Origin: CAYRFQ01 sp964423615
GTDB taxonomy: Bacteria > Planctomycetota > Planctomycetia > Gemmatales > Gemmataceae
Direction: 5' to 3'
Length of the DNA: 64,000 bases
Assembly: GCA_964423615.1 (NCBI GenBank)
Contig: CAYRFQ010000007.1
Coordinates: forward strand, 62,001-126,000
Position numbers and translations under genes: made by a program. The notes beneath the pieces were generated by a model, which was not told the DNA's origin, searched no databases, and saw nothing but the letters and a program-made list of their open reading frames with translations. Below, in pieces: positions 37,675-47,848 of the stretch. How positions within the stretch are numbered: position 1 is the first letter of the stretch; each line of letters starts with the position of its first letter.

Positions 37675-37964
37675 AGAAATTTTTCTATTTGAATTGCTGC
37701 AGAAACTCTCGGCAATCCAAATACAATACTTTTGAGGAGCGTTTGGCACACCGGGTGTACCGACCTCTCTCGATCCAAACTGTCCAAACTCTTGTATACT
37801 TAGGGAAAACTCACTCCATCCGGTAGTATCGAGAATCTCGACCCACCTAACGCAAACCCATAATGCCTTAACTCCAGAGTGCAGCTTGTCGGCCTCGGTT
37901 GATTCACCTTTAATGAATACTTACAGGGGCATTCCGGAAGGTAGGGAAGTAAGGGCACAGATTG

Positions 37965-40802
37965 ATGAGCGCACCAAGTTTTGCTAGCCGTTGGAATTTA
38001 GGGGCAATCGAGACCCTTTACGAACAATGGCGGGAAAATTCTGAATCGGTGGATCCGCAATGGCGAATCTTCTTTGAGGGGTTCGAGCTAGGGTCGGGGC
38101 AACAGCCACAACCCTCATCGCTATCTTCGTCGCCACCACCACAGAGTGATTTTGGGAATGACGCTCGCCAACAACTTGGGGTCTTTCGACTCGTACAGGC
38201 CTATCGTGATCTTGGGCATTTTCTGGCGCACCTTGATCCACTTTCCCAACGCAAGGTGAGTTATTCCCTGCTCCACCTCTCCGAGTTTGGTTTGACCGAT
38301 CAAGATCTAGATCGTCAGGTCGTGAGCGCGTTTGCAGGACTTCCCAGTTGCACCCTGATGGAGTTGATTCAGGCCTTGTGGGAAACCTATTGCGGGACGA
38401 TCGGTGTCGAGTACATGCACATCCAAGACACTCACATCCGTCGATGGTTGCAAGAGCGTATGGAACCACGCCGAAACAAACCCAACCTCAGCCATCGGCA
38501 GAAGTATCGTGTCTTGATGGACTTGCAGCTTGCCGAAATGTTCGAGAAATTCTTACACACGAAGTTCCTAGGACAGAAACGTTTTTCGCTGGAGGGCGGT
38601 GAAACGCTTATTCCAATTCTGGAAGCCTTGGTCGAAAACGCCGCAGATTGCGGCGTTCGCGAAATCGTCATGGGCATGGCTCACCGCGGACGCCTAAATG
38701 TCCTCGCAAACGTACTTGGCAAGCCCTATGAAGAAATTTTCACTGAATTCGACGACCAATTCCTGCCGCATTCCATCGATGGTGATGGAGACGTGAAATA
38801 TCATCTTGGGTTTTCTGCGGATCGCGAAACTCCCCATGGGCACAACATCCACATCTCACTAACTCCCAATCCGAGTCATCTGGAGGCTGTAAACCCGGTC
38901 GTGGAAGGCCGAATGCGAGCTAAACAGACTCTTCAAAATGATGTCGACCGGACCCACGGTTTGCCCTTATTGATCCACGGGGATGCAGCATTCGCAGGCC
39001 AGGGACTCGTAGCCGAGACGCTCAACCTCTCCCAGCTCAGAGGGTATCGAACTGGTGGCACGATTCATATTATCGTCAACAACCAGATCGGCTTTACTAC
39101 TGCCCCGATCGATGCTCGGTCCACGTATTACTGCACCGACGTTGCCAAAATGATCCAAGTGCCGATCTTTCATGTTAATGGTGAGGATCCTGAGGCAGCA
39201 GTTTATGTAGCAGAGCTGGCTGTTGAGTTCCGACAAAAATTCCACACTGACGTAGTGATCGATATGTATTGCTACCGGCGTAGAGGGCACAACGAAGGAG
39301 ACGATCCAGCGTTCACTCAGCCATTAATGTATTCCCAAATTAAAGACCGACCGACGCTGTCGGAAACTTACACCGAACAACTCGTTCTGCGAGGCGACTT
39401 GACCGTTGGTGAAGTCGAAAGCATCAACGAAGAATTTCGACAGAAACTTCAACACGCTCTTGAGGAGGTCCAGACGACCCCTCGAAAGAGCCTCGGAATG
39501 CAAGGCTACCGCGGACGTTGGGAAGGTCTTGGCCGCAGTTATGACCCAACCCCGGTGGACACAACAGTGTCACAGAGCACTCTCGAGACCATCGCGGAGG
39601 GACTCGTTCGCGTACCAGAGTCTTTTACGATACAGACCAAAATTGCCAAACAACTCGAGCAACGACAAAAACGGTTCCAGCAAGGTGCAGGGGTTGATTG
39701 GGCATTCGCCGAGTTACTTGCGTTCGGTTCTTTGCTCCTCGAAGGAACGCCCATTCGTTTAAGTGGACAGGACAGCCGCCGTGGAACATTCAGCCAAAGG
39801 CACTCTGTGCTCTATGACGCTGTCACCGGGGACGACTACATACCTCTCAACTCGTTGTCGGGAGATCAGGCGTTTTTGAATATTTTCGACAGCTTGCTTT
39901 CTGAGGCCGCGGTCCTCGGTTTTGAATTCGGCTACTCCATGGACTTGCCGAATGAGTTGGTGTTGTGGGAAGCTCAATTTGGGGATTTTGCGAATGGAGC
40001 TCAGGTCATCATCGATCAATTCCTCGTTTGTAGCGCTTCAAAATGGCAAAGGGATAGTGGTCTGGTCCTATTGCTACCTCACGGCTATGAGGGACAGGGT
40101 CCTGAACACTCCAGCGCACGACTCGAGCGATTTCTTCAGCTGTGTGGAGAGGCGAACATCCAAGTCTGTAATCTGACTACGCCCGCTCAATACTTCCACG
40201 TTTTACGTCGGCAAATGCTTCGGAATTTCCGAAAGCCTCTGATCCTTATGACCCCCAAATCACTCCTCCGTCATAAAAAAGCTGTTTCGGAGATTGAGGA
40301 ATTCACAAACGGGCAATTTGAAGAGGTTCTTGACGATCCGAATTACATCGGAACTGAGGATGCCGATCAAGTCCAACGTGTCTTATTTTGTTCTGGAAAA
40401 ATCTATTACGACCTGTTGGCCGAACTCGACCACCATGATTCTACCGATCACATAGCGATCATCCGGCTTGAGCAGTTTTATCCGTTTCCCTATGACCGCT
40501 TGCGAGATATTATTGCCAAGTACCACGCAGCCGAGGACTGGATTTGGGTACAAGAAGAATCCGCAAATATGGGTGGTTGGTTTTTCGTCGAACCTAAGTT
40601 CCGACACATTAACTGCCATGTGAAGTACATTGGTCGAGATACTTCAGCGAGCCCAGCTACTGGATCCAAGAAGATTCACGAACGCGAACAAAAGGAACTC
40701 GTGGAGGCCGCGATAATCCTCGTACCTCCGCATTATGTCAGAGCCCAAAGTGCCCTTACAGCTTCAAAGCCTGAAGCCAATGGCCCGATCACCAAGAATT
40801 GA
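37965..40802 (+). CDS. sucA: 2-oxoglutarate dehydrogenase E1 component
   Basis: 945 residues from the ATG at 37965. Decarboxylates 2-oxoglutarate with thiamine diphosphate and transfers succinyl to the E2 lipoyl domain, in the TCA cycle. The N-terminus (NLGAIETLYEQWRENSESVD) is the short E2-interaction segment. VMGMAHRGRLNVLANVLGKP, HLGFSADRET and IHGDAAFAGQGLVAETLNLS are thiamine-enzyme signatures; IRLSGQDSRRGTFSQRHSVL lies in the transketolase-like half. The length fits E1 of the SucA type. The E2 gene follows after about 300 bp. Confidence 0.96.
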   Translation: MSAPSFASRWNLGAIETLYEQWRENSESVDPQWRIFFEGFELGSGQQPQPSSLSSSPPPQSDFGNDARQQLGVFRLVQAYRDLGHFLAHLDPLSQRKVSYSLLHLSEFGLTDQDLDRQVVSAFAGLPSCTLMELIQALWETYCGTIGVEYMHIQDTHIRRWLQERMEPRRNKPNLSHRQKYRVLMDLQLAEMFEKFLHTKFLGQKRFSLEGGETLIPILEALVENAADCGVREIVMGMAHRGRLNVLANVLGKPYEEIFTEFDDQFLPHSIDGDGDVKYHLGFSADRETPHGHNIHISLTPNPSHLEAVNPVVEGRMRAKQTLQNDVDRTHGLPLLIHGDAAFAGQGLVAETLNLSQLRGYRTGGTIHIIVNNQIGFTTAPIDARSTYYCTDVAKMIQVPIFHVNGEDPEAAVYVAELAVEFRQKFHTDVVIDMYCYRRRGHNEGDDPAFTQPLMYSQIKDRPTLSETYTEQLVLRGDLTVGEVESINEEFRQKLQHALEEVQTTPRKSLGMQGYRGRWEGLGRSYDPTPVDTTVSQSTLETIAEGLVRVPESFTIQTKIAKQLEQRQKRFQQGAGVDWAFAELLAFGSLLLEGTPIRLSGQDSRRGTFSQRHSVLYDAVTGDDYIPLNSLSGDQAFLNIFDSLLSEAAVLGFEFGYSMDLPNELVLWEAQFGDFANGAQVIIDQFLVCSASKWQRDSGLVLLLPHGYEGQGPEHSSARLERFLQLCGEANIQVCNLTTPAQYFHVLRRQMLRNFRKPLILMTPKSLLRHKKAVSEIEEFTNGQFEEVLDDPNYIGTEDADQVQRVLFCSGKIYYDLLAELDHHDSTDHIAIIRLEQFYPFPYDRLRDIIAKYHAAEDWIWVQEESANMGGWFFVEPKFRHINCHVKYIGRDTSASPATGSKKIHEREQKELVEAAIILVPPHYVRAQSALTASKPEANGPITKN

Positions 40803-41099
40803 GTGTTGAGATACAATAGTCAATGGTCCAGATCAATTTTGTAGAGGGACGTCGGATAAACGAGTGACGGATTTGATTTTGGTTTTGAGCCATCAGGTGG
40901 GGATTTTTTGGGCGTGGTCGCATGCCCACGATCGATTTGGTGAGCACTTTTTCCTCACCTGCAAGTTCCCACCTAAACGACAATCTTTCGCTGCTTCGCG
41001 GCATCATAAGCAGCTTCACTCCGACACACAACTACAACACGTCCTTCGGTCAAAAAGTTATCGACTCTGAAAATACATCGACAATCTATGAGGTCTACG

Positions 41100-42395
41100 A
41101 TGGCAGTGCCAGTAACAGTGCCTTCAGTTGGTGAATCGGTTTCCGAAGGAGTGATTTCTGTTTGGCTTAAAGCCGATGGAGATCGCGTAGAAGTCGACGA
41201 ACCCATTTTCGAACTGGAGACGGACAAGGCGAATCAAGCGGTGCCCTCGCCCGCCTCAGGCATTCTCCACATCAACGTGGAAGAGGGCGAAACTGTTTCC
41301 GTTGGAACCGAAGTCGCCAGCATCGAGGAACAAGTGGGAGCAGGAAATGGCCCAATAGCTGACTCCGCGAAAGACCAAAGTCTGAAGACACCCCCAAGTG
41401 TAAAAAACGATCGACCGCAGAGCGAAGTGCCGCCAACAACGGATAACCAGGGCGAAAGGGCGTCACCAGCAGTCCGTCAACTCGCTCGAGAACATGAAGT
41501 GGATCTGAACAAGATTTCCGGCACTGGACGCGACGGCCGTATCAAAACGGAAGACGTTTTGGGCTACGCCGAAAGACAAAAAACCAAACAGAGCTCACAA
41601 GCAAAACCTGCTTCTAGTTTTCCTTCGGTGACACAAACCAAACCTTCACCGCCAAGGACAAACCGAGTCGCAGCGTCCGGTTCCGAACCATTGAAGCCCG
41701 GTGAACATCGGGAAAGAATGTCTGCGATTCGATCAAGAATCGCAGAAAAGCTCGTCATGTCTCAACAAACGACAGCAACGTTGACGACGTTCAACGAAGC
41801 GGATATGTCGGGTGTCATGGCATTGCGGTCCAAGTACAAGTCTCAGTTTAAGGAAAAGTATGAAGTTGGCTTGGGGTTCATGTCATTCTTCGTGAAAGCT
41901 TGCGTCGAAGCACTTATCGCGTTTCCGCTTGTGAATGGGCGAATCGATGGCAACGAGATTGTAACTTATGCTCACCACCACATTGGAGTGGCCGTTAGTA
42001 CTCCGAAAGGATTGATGGTCCCTATTCTACGAAATGCAGGCGAAAAAAGTTTCGCCGAGATTGAGAAAGAAATCATCGAGCTGGCCAACAAGGCGCGAGA
42101 CGGAAAAATCACCGTCGATGACCTTCAAGGAGGTACATTCACCATTACCAACGGGGGAATTTTTGGGTCTATGTTATCGACACCAATTCTCAATCCTCCG
42201 CAAAGCGGTATTCTAGGAATGCACAACATTCAGAAACGTCCCGTCGTCGTGAACGACGAGATCGCAATTCGACCAATGATGTATTTAGCCCTCTCGTACG
42301 ATCATCGATTGATTGACGGTCGCGAGGCTGTTCAGTTTTTGGTACGGGTAAAAGAGTGCATCGAAAATCCGGAGCGAATTCTCTTGGAAATCTAA
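41100..42395 (+). CDS. sucB: Dihydrolipoyllysine succinyltransferase (E2 of 2-oxoglutarate dehydrogenase)
   Basis: 431 residues. The ATG at 41100 has GAGG about 7 nt upstream, so it is preferred over the ATG at 41088. The N-terminal lipoyl domain carries the lipoylated lysine in FELETDKANQAVPSPASG. A peripheral-subunit-binding domain is at about residues 122-160 (SPAVRQLAREHEVDLNKISG, TGRDGRIKTEDV). The catalytic domain ends with the His-x3-Asp active site in ALSYDHRLIDGREAVQFL. Together with SucA it makes succinyl-CoA. The E3 gene is not in the window. Confidence 0.96.
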   Translation: MAVPVTVPSVGESVSEGVISVWLKADGDRVEVDEPIFELETDKANQAVPSPASGILHINVEEGETVSVGTEVASIEEQVGAGNGPIADSAKDQSLKTPPSVKNDRPQSEVPPTTDNQGERASPAVRQLAREHEVDLNKISGTGRDGRIKTEDVLGYAERQKTKQSSQAKPASSFPSVTQTKPSPPRTNRVAASGSEPLKPGEHRERMSAIRSRIAEKLVMSQQTTATLTTFNEADMSGVMALRSKYKSQFKEKYEVGLGFMSFFVKACVEALIAFPLVNGRIDGNEIVTYAHHHIGVAVSTPKGLMVPILRNAGEKSFAEIEKEIIELANKARDGKITVDDLQGGTFTITNGGIFGSMLSTPILNPPQSGILGMHNIQKRPVVVNDEIAIRPMMYLALSYDHRLIDGREAVQFLVRVKECIENPERILLEI

Positions 42396-42788
42396 ACTGC
42401 GACCCATGGGGAAAGCCGTGAACCGCGTGCTTCACGGCTCTGTCCCGCATATCGGGCCTCGTTCCCTATTTGATTCACGGAACACACTCATCTCAGTTGA
42501 CCTTGCCAATAATCTCCTTTTGTAGTCGAAATTTGGATCACGGGTCGTCTTGTTCCAGTCAACGGTTAGTTGCTTTTTTCGAAGACCGTGTTGACCTGGT
42601 TTTTGTTTTGTTGAGTTCGTGTCCGTCCTGGTTGCTCCACCTCGAAATTACGACAGCAATCCCTTTCTATCCGGTCGTTTGGTGATTACATTAGATGCTC
42701 CAATGGGTGTTCGATCCCAAACAACGAATCTAAACACCGATGTTCCCGATTGACCGGGCGATTCTTAGAAATACCAGGATGCTGACTT
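42396..42788. other. Intergenic region with hairpin after sucB
   Basis: 393 bp. A 9-bp stem (AGCCGTGAA at 42414-42422, TTCACGGCT at 42431-42439) 18 bp after the sucB stop probably ends sucAB transcripts, although there is no T-run. The remainder is pyrimidine-rich and shows nothing else. Confidence 0.55.
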
Positions 42789-44540
42789 ATGAAGGTAGAA
42801 TCAGATCGACAAGTTTTGGCCGAAGCGCACGAAAAAGGTACATTTGCGACACTTGGAGCCTATTTCCGACTTTCAGGACCGGGATGGTTGCAAAGTGCGA
42901 TTACACTGGGTGGTGGGTCACTGGCGAGTAGCTTGTTGATCGGAGTGCTCGCCGGTTTCACGATGTTATGGGTGCAACCGATCGCGATGGTGCTCGGCAT
43001 CATCATGCTTAGCGCCATCGGCTACGTGACGCTCTCAACTGGGGAACGTCCTTTCCAGGCGATCAACAAACACGTCAATCCGGTTCTCGGATGGGGTTGG
43101 GCTCTCGCATCACTTGCCGCCAACATGGTGTGGTGTCTGCCGCAGTTCGCTTTGGCAACGTCAGTCCTCAGAGACAACCTGCTCGGCATACCGACGTCCG
43201 GCGAGGGAGCTTACGACCCATTGATGGTCAAACTAGCGATCGTCATTCCGATCCTCATTATCACGGTTATGGTGACATGGAGCTACGACAGCGGGAGTTG
43301 GGGTATTCGACTGTACGAACTCGTCTTGAAAGTCATGGTCGCCGCTATTGTTCTTTGCTTCATTGGAGTCGTGATCCGCCTAGGAACGCTCGAAGGAGGC
43401 CTCGATTGGGGAGCCGTGGTCGCCGGTTTTGTGCCCGATTTTTCTTTGTTGTTCAATCCAGCCCCAGGGTTCGTAAAGTTGTTGGAAAGCGTCCCCGAAG
43501 GTTATCGAGGGTTCTGGGAAGACCGAATCGTCAGTCAACAAAGAGACGTCATGATTTCTGCAGCAGCGACCGCCGTCGGGATCAACATGACTTTCCTGTT
43601 GCCCTATTCTCTCATGCGGCGAGGTTGGACGAAGGAATTCCGAGGTTTGTTGCGATTCGATTTAGCAACTGGGATGTTGATTCCGTTCACTCTCGCAACG
43701 AGTTGCGTAATCATCGCTTCAGCGACCCAATTCCATCCCCAAATCGTAACCACTGAAGGCGAAGCCACCGTCAAGGTTCCGAAGTTGAAGCTGACGGAAA
43801 AGGCCGACGTTGAGAAGGCTTCGAACGCCTTCGAAAAGGCTAAGTCCAAAGCCCTTGATGCGAAACTTGCCTACGCGAAAACGAATGACATCCTCGAGGA
43901 ATCGTCAGTCCCACTGACCCCTGTGGAACGCGAAATGGTCTACGCTCTCCAACAACGTCAATCACTCGACCTCGCAAAAGCCTTGAGTCCTGCTACTGGG
44001 TCGTTTTTCGCGAACATCATTTTTGGGTTGGGGGTTCTCGGGATGGCGTTGTCGACCATCACGATGTTGATGCTCATTTCCGGCCTTGTCATCACTGAAA
44101 TTTTCGACTTACCCCAGACTGGTTGGCCGTACAAACTTGGTTGTCTAGCGGCTACAACCGGCGCACTCGGGCCATTCGTGTGGTCGCAGGCTGCGTTCTA
44201 TCTGGCCATACCGACGTCAGTGTTCGGCATGGCCTTGTTGCCCTTTGCTTACTTGAGCTTCTTCTTCTTGATGAACCAGAAGAAACTTCTGGGCGAGAAC
44301 ATGCCCAGAGGCGCCTCGCGAGTGGCCTGGAACGTTTTGATGTTTGTCGCTGCCACGACAGCAACCTTAGCCAGCTTGGTGGTCATTTGGCAGAAGGTCG
44401 GCTGGATAGGCATCGGTGGGGTAATCGGGTTAATACTGGTGGCCCTTGTGTTTCAGTTCCGTCCTAAGCCTGAACTCCCGGTTCAGGGAGGTGATCTTTC
44501 CTCGATTTCGGGCCAGCCTCCAGCAAGAGATCAGGTTTAA
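42789..44540 (+). CDS. Nramp-like transporter lacking canonical metal-binding motifs
   Basis: 583 residues and about eleven transmembrane helices. The order of segments follows Nramp: the helix-1 region reads GPGWLQSAITLGGGSLASSL, but the usual DPGN is replaced by LGGGS. The helix-6 region, normally MPH, reads AVGINMTFLLPYSLMRRGW. A soluble insert of about 80 residues rich in Lys and Glu lies after helix 7 (KVPKLKLTEKADVEKASNAF onward). It may transport another cation or a different solute; this type occurs in planctomycetes. It is transcribed alone. Confidence 0.8.
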   Translation: MKVESDRQVLAEAHEKGTFATLGAYFRLSGPGWLQSAITLGGGSLASSLLIGVLAGFTMLWVQPIAMVLGIIMLSAIGYVTLSTGERPFQAINKHVNPVLGWGWALASLAANMVWCLPQFALATSVLRDNLLGIPTSGEGAYDPLMVKLAIVIPILIITVMVTWSYDSGSWGIRLYELVLKVMVAAIVLCFIGVVIRLGTLEGGLDWGAVVAGFVPDFSLLFNPAPGFVKLLESVPEGYRGFWEDRIVSQQRDVMISAAATAVGINMTFLLPYSLMRRGWTKEFRGLLRFDLATGMLIPFTLATSCVIIASATQFHPQIVTTEGEATVKVPKLKLTEKADVEKASNAFEKAKSKALDAKLAYAKTNDILEESSVPLTPVEREMVYALQQRQSLDLAKALSPATGSFFANIIFGLGVLGMALSTITMLMLISGLVITEIFDLPQTGWPYKLGCLAATTGALGPFVWSQAAFYLAIPTSVFGMALLPFAYLSFFFLMNQKKLLGENMPRGASRVAWNVLMFVAATTATLASLVVIWQKVGWIGIGGVIGLILVALVFQFRPKPELPVQGGDLSSISGQPPARDQV

Positions 44541-44594
44541 AATAGCCTAGAAAACAGCGTATATGCAGTTAAACGTAGGAAAACGCTCGGCATA

Positions 44595-45971
44595 TTAATT
44601 CGGACGTTTCTGATTCTGGTCAGACAAGTTTTGAATGCCTGTTGACTTTGGGAGTCCGTTACCCTCCTGAAGGCTCATCTGTTCGGCATTCGATGCCAAA
44701 GGCGACGGCGCTTTTCGTCGTCGTCGCACCAGTTCTCGTAATTGCCAGTGGCCGAAAACAGCCACCAGAGCACCTGTCCCGAATCCAATTCCGAGGAGTT
44801 GCCAGGAGTTCGGTTCCCACGTTCCATTGTTCTCTGGTTTCTTTCGATTCGTGTCGGTCTTGGCTTGTTTCCTCTTGGGCTCTCTCATTGGCTGAGGTTT
44901 TTTTTCCCGTTCTTGTTCATCCAAGTTGCTAACATAAGCCCGCAAGATTTGTCTGTGATCCTTCAAATCCTTGTAACCAGTGACTTTCTTTACGAAAACT
45001 AGTTTATCCATAATAGCGTAGGCCTCTCGAGGGTAACCCTCCGGAGTCGATGGCTCGCCCACTCCGTTCATCAGTTCGGCAAACTGCCAGACGAGACGGT
45101 CGTCGGTCGGCATCCAGTACAACAGCTGGTTAAGCACAGCATAAGCATTCTCAGGCAATTTTTCACGTTCCGCCTTAGCCATTTGACCGGGTGTGTACTT
45201 CCCACTTTTGCCAATGTACTGCACGGCCATCTCGGGAGAGGGAAAAAGTGGATCGCCCAGGGGAAACAACGCATCCACAGAATCTGATAATCTTTCCATA
45301 CCTCTACGCGTTTCCAGAATGCGTAAGGTTGCTAGTTTGAGGAGATATTGTTCACAAAGCCGGTTCCATTCGAATTGTTTTTTATCCCAAAGAAAGAGTG
45401 AGTGGAACCGGTCCTTTTCTTCCAAAGACAAATCATCCCACTTCTCTGGCCAAGCTGCACCGCTGCCAACAATGTCGTTCAGATACCGTTTAGCAACTGA
45501 GTAATTGCCCTGGATCATGTGAGCCGTTGCAAGATTCGAAAAAAGTAAATAGTTTCTCCGGTTAGCGCGAGTAACTCTGTCTTCCAATAGGTCAATGCCT
45601 TTTTGAATGCTTGGGCCACCAAGCCGGATGAGGTAAGTGCTCAGGGCCAGTAGCTCGTCCGAAGTTAGGTCCTCAAACTCGATGATATCCTTGCTCCCAA
45701 CGAGTTTCTGGATCAACAAACTCCGTTCACGGACGAATGTATTCTTTAGGATGAAGCGTTCTTTCTTTTCGGCCCCCTTTGCTCTCCAAGGAGTCTGCAA
45801 AGGGAACTCAACTTGGAGCTTTAGAAGCGGCGTCAGTGTCTCAGTTTCGAAAGCTTTGAAATTGTGTGTGAACAGCGGTCCGAATTCTTCACCTGGCTGA
45901 TAGAGTCCAGCTCGAGCGAGGGAAGCCACGGCCAACAACACCAAAGCAGGCAGGAAAAGTCGACGAAGCAT
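44595..45971 (-). CDS. Secreted, membrane-anchored TPR-like protein
   Basis: 458 residues from the ATG at 45971; a longer frame adds a leader before the signal peptide. It begins MLRRLFLPALVLLAVASLAR with an AGLYQPG start of the mature part. The body is helical (LLFSNLATAHMIQGNYSVAK looks like a TPR) with W-rich segments, and a Lys-rich linker precedes a C-terminal helix (WQLLGIGFGTGALVAVFGHW) and a basic tail. The bulk should therefore lie in the periplasm. Similar proteins are found in planctomycetes. Function unknown. Confidence 0.75.
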   Translation of the reverse strand: MLRRLFLPALVLLAVASLARAGLYQPGEEFGPLFTHNFKAFETETLTPLLKLQVEFPLQTPWRAKGAEKKERFILKNTFVRERSLLIQKLVGSKDIIEFEDLTSDELLALSTYLIRLGGPSIQKGIDLLEDRVTRANRRNYLLFSNLATAHMIQGNYSVAKRYLNDIVGSGAAWPEKWDDLSLEEKDRFHSLFLWDKKQFEWNRLCEQYLLKLATLRILETRRGMERLSDSVDALFPLGDPLFPSPEMAVQYIGKSGKYTPGQMAKAEREKLPENAYAVLNQLLYWMPTDDRLVWQFAELMNGVGEPSTPEGYPREAYAIMDKLVFVKKVTGYKDLKDHRQILRAYVSNLDEQEREKKPQPMREPKRKQAKTDTNRKKPENNGTWEPNSWQLLGIGFGTGALVAVFGHWQLRELVRRRRKAPSPLASNAEQMSLQEGNGLPKSTGIQNLSDQNQKRPN

Positions 45972-46612
45972 GTCCGTTCCTCGTAAACGGTCAACACCGA
46001 GAGGCTCAACGAATTGGAGCCGATTGCGGGTAGTCCTGCATTCGATCTTACGAGAGACACTCGTATTCCGCAAGAATCGCGAGCACTAACACTTTCCGCA
46101 CGCTGACGTTGTTGGAGTGGTACAATACAAATTCATCAGACGATGGTTTCCCAGTTTGTGCTTCAGAGTGGCGGTCAGGCAGTACCTTTTGGTCCACCAT
46201 CTTAACTGCGTTGATGTGTCAAGGGAGACTAATTTGGGAGCAACAACCCACCAACTGGGGTCGGCCTTGCTCAGCCTCAACTACCTCTCCACACAAATCA
46301 AGAGGTTCGAACGGAAATTTAGGCAGGGCTTGTGCCATTCACGAAAAGTGATGCCAAACTTAACCCGTTGCTCGTCTGGTATCTCAGGTCAAAGAACATG
46401 CTTCAACGAATTGTCGCAGTGGGTACTCTTGGAAAGGACGGCGGAAAAGACCTCAAGCAGCAAGCGCAACGACATTTTCTCCGCAGGGCCAAAGTCTTAA
46501 ACTCATGAGAATCTGCGATGCGCGATGGCTCTGGAAAACTGGCTAAGAGCACCGGACGCTTCGAGCAAATAAAATGTAAACGCCTTTCCGGACAACGCCT
46601 TCGAGGGAACTG
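45972..46612. other. Intergenic region between divergent genes
   Basis: About 640 bp. A 127-codon frame at 46117-46500 has no domain and unusual composition, so it is not called. No repeat or RNA gene recognised. Confidence 0.4.
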
Positions 46613-47698
46613 ATGAAAAAGAAAACATTTATAGTAACGAGAACAGACAATGGTCGACCGATTTCGGCGTTCCTCAAAAAACAACTAGGCATGCGATGGT
46701 CGGACATCAGGCATGTCATCCGCAACGGAGGTGTCCAACTCAATGGGACCAATTGCATTGATCCTTCGAAGAATCTCCAAAAAGGACAAAAGGTAACGGT
46801 CGATCTAAGTGTGAGTAAAGAAACCAAACAAAGCCACGAAAAACCAAAGAATCGACGCTCCCCTCAAAACCAAAGGCTGGATCAACCAACGATCCGTTAC
46901 GTGGATAAGCACATTATAATCGTGGACAAACCAGCTGGGATGACCACAGTTCGTCACAAACACGAAGTCGCCGAGCACGATGAGCGAGCCCGAAACTTCT
47001 TGCCTCCGACTCTGGCCGACGTATTACCTGGAATGCTGGCCAAGGAAGACCCAACCAAAAAACGGGAGCGTGTGAGAGCTGTCCATCGGCTTGACAAAGA
47101 CACAAGCGGCCTCGTCGTCTTTGCCAAAACTGCTGAGGCAGAACGCAAGCTCGGTTTGCAAATGCGGAAGCACACCATCGAACGCAAGTATCTGGCCCTG
47201 GTTCGTGGTCAAGCGAAAGCCGAACAAATCATTTCGACCCTCGTTCGCGATCGAGGAGACGGCCGACGCGGAAGCACTGAACACAATGCTCCAGATGGCA
47301 AACGAGCGGTGACCAACGTGGCCATCGTCGAAGAACTCGGAGAATTCACACTGGTCGAATGCCGGTTGGAAACTGGCCGCACACACCAGGTTCGCATCCA
47401 CCTTGGCGAACAAGGCACACCACTCTGTGGTGAGCGAATTTATGATCGTCCATTGGATGGTTACCCTGTCCGGGACACAAGCGAGGCCAATAGGACCATG
47501 TTGCACGCGTGTTTTTTGAGCATCGAACACCCCGAGAACGGCAAACGTATGAAGTGGTCGTCGTCACTCCCCACGGACATGAAAGTGGTCTTGCAAAATC
47601 TCCGCAAGGCAGCGAGGCGACCGGCTCCCTCGGACCAGCCTCAAGAAGAGAACCAGACGCGAGGGAAACTGTCGGAACGATTTGGAAGCTCTGAATGA
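46613..47698 (+). CDS. RluA-family pseudouridine synthase
   Basis: 361 residues. An S4 RNA-binding domain is at about 1-70 (ISAFLKKQLGMRWSDIRHVI) and the catalytic domain follows from residue 90 with HIIIVDKPAGMTT, the active-site motif RAVHRLDKDTSGLVVF and the RTHQVRIHLGEQGTPLCGE motif. It isomerises uridine in rRNA or tRNA; the exact site cannot be told. A charged C-terminal tail (RRPAPSDQPQEENQTRGKLS) is unusual. The gene stands alone and converges with the peptidase gene. Confidence 0.93.
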   Translation: MKKKTFIVTRTDNGRPISAFLKKQLGMRWSDIRHVIRNGGVQLNGTNCIDPSKNLQKGQKVTVDLSVSKETKQSHEKPKNRRSPQNQRLDQPTIRYVDKHIIIVDKPAGMTTVRHKHEVAEHDERARNFLPPTLADVLPGMLAKEDPTKKRERVRAVHRLDKDTSGLVVFAKTAEAERKLGLQMRKHTIERKYLALVRGQAKAEQIISTLVRDRGDGRRGSTEHNAPDGKRAVTNVAIVEELGEFTLVECRLETGRTHQVRIHLGEQGTPLCGERIYDRPLDGYPVRDTSEANRTMLHACFLSIEHPENGKRMKWSSSLPTDMKVVLQNLRKAARRPAPSDQPQEENQTRGKLSERFGSSE

Positions 47699-47848
47699 AC
47701 ACTCCCCCATGGGTCATTTCCAACAATCCGTCCAAAATCCATGTGTTTTTAGTCAAGAAAAGCCGCTCAAGAAAAGGGAAATTCCTCTCATACAAGGGAG
47801 AGGAATTGAATTACAACGGCGATCAGTGTCAGCTCCAATCGTATCCCA

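Noticed and set aside
46117..46500. 127-codon plus-strand frame in a gap
   Set aside because: No domain, no ribosome-binding site and unusual composition.
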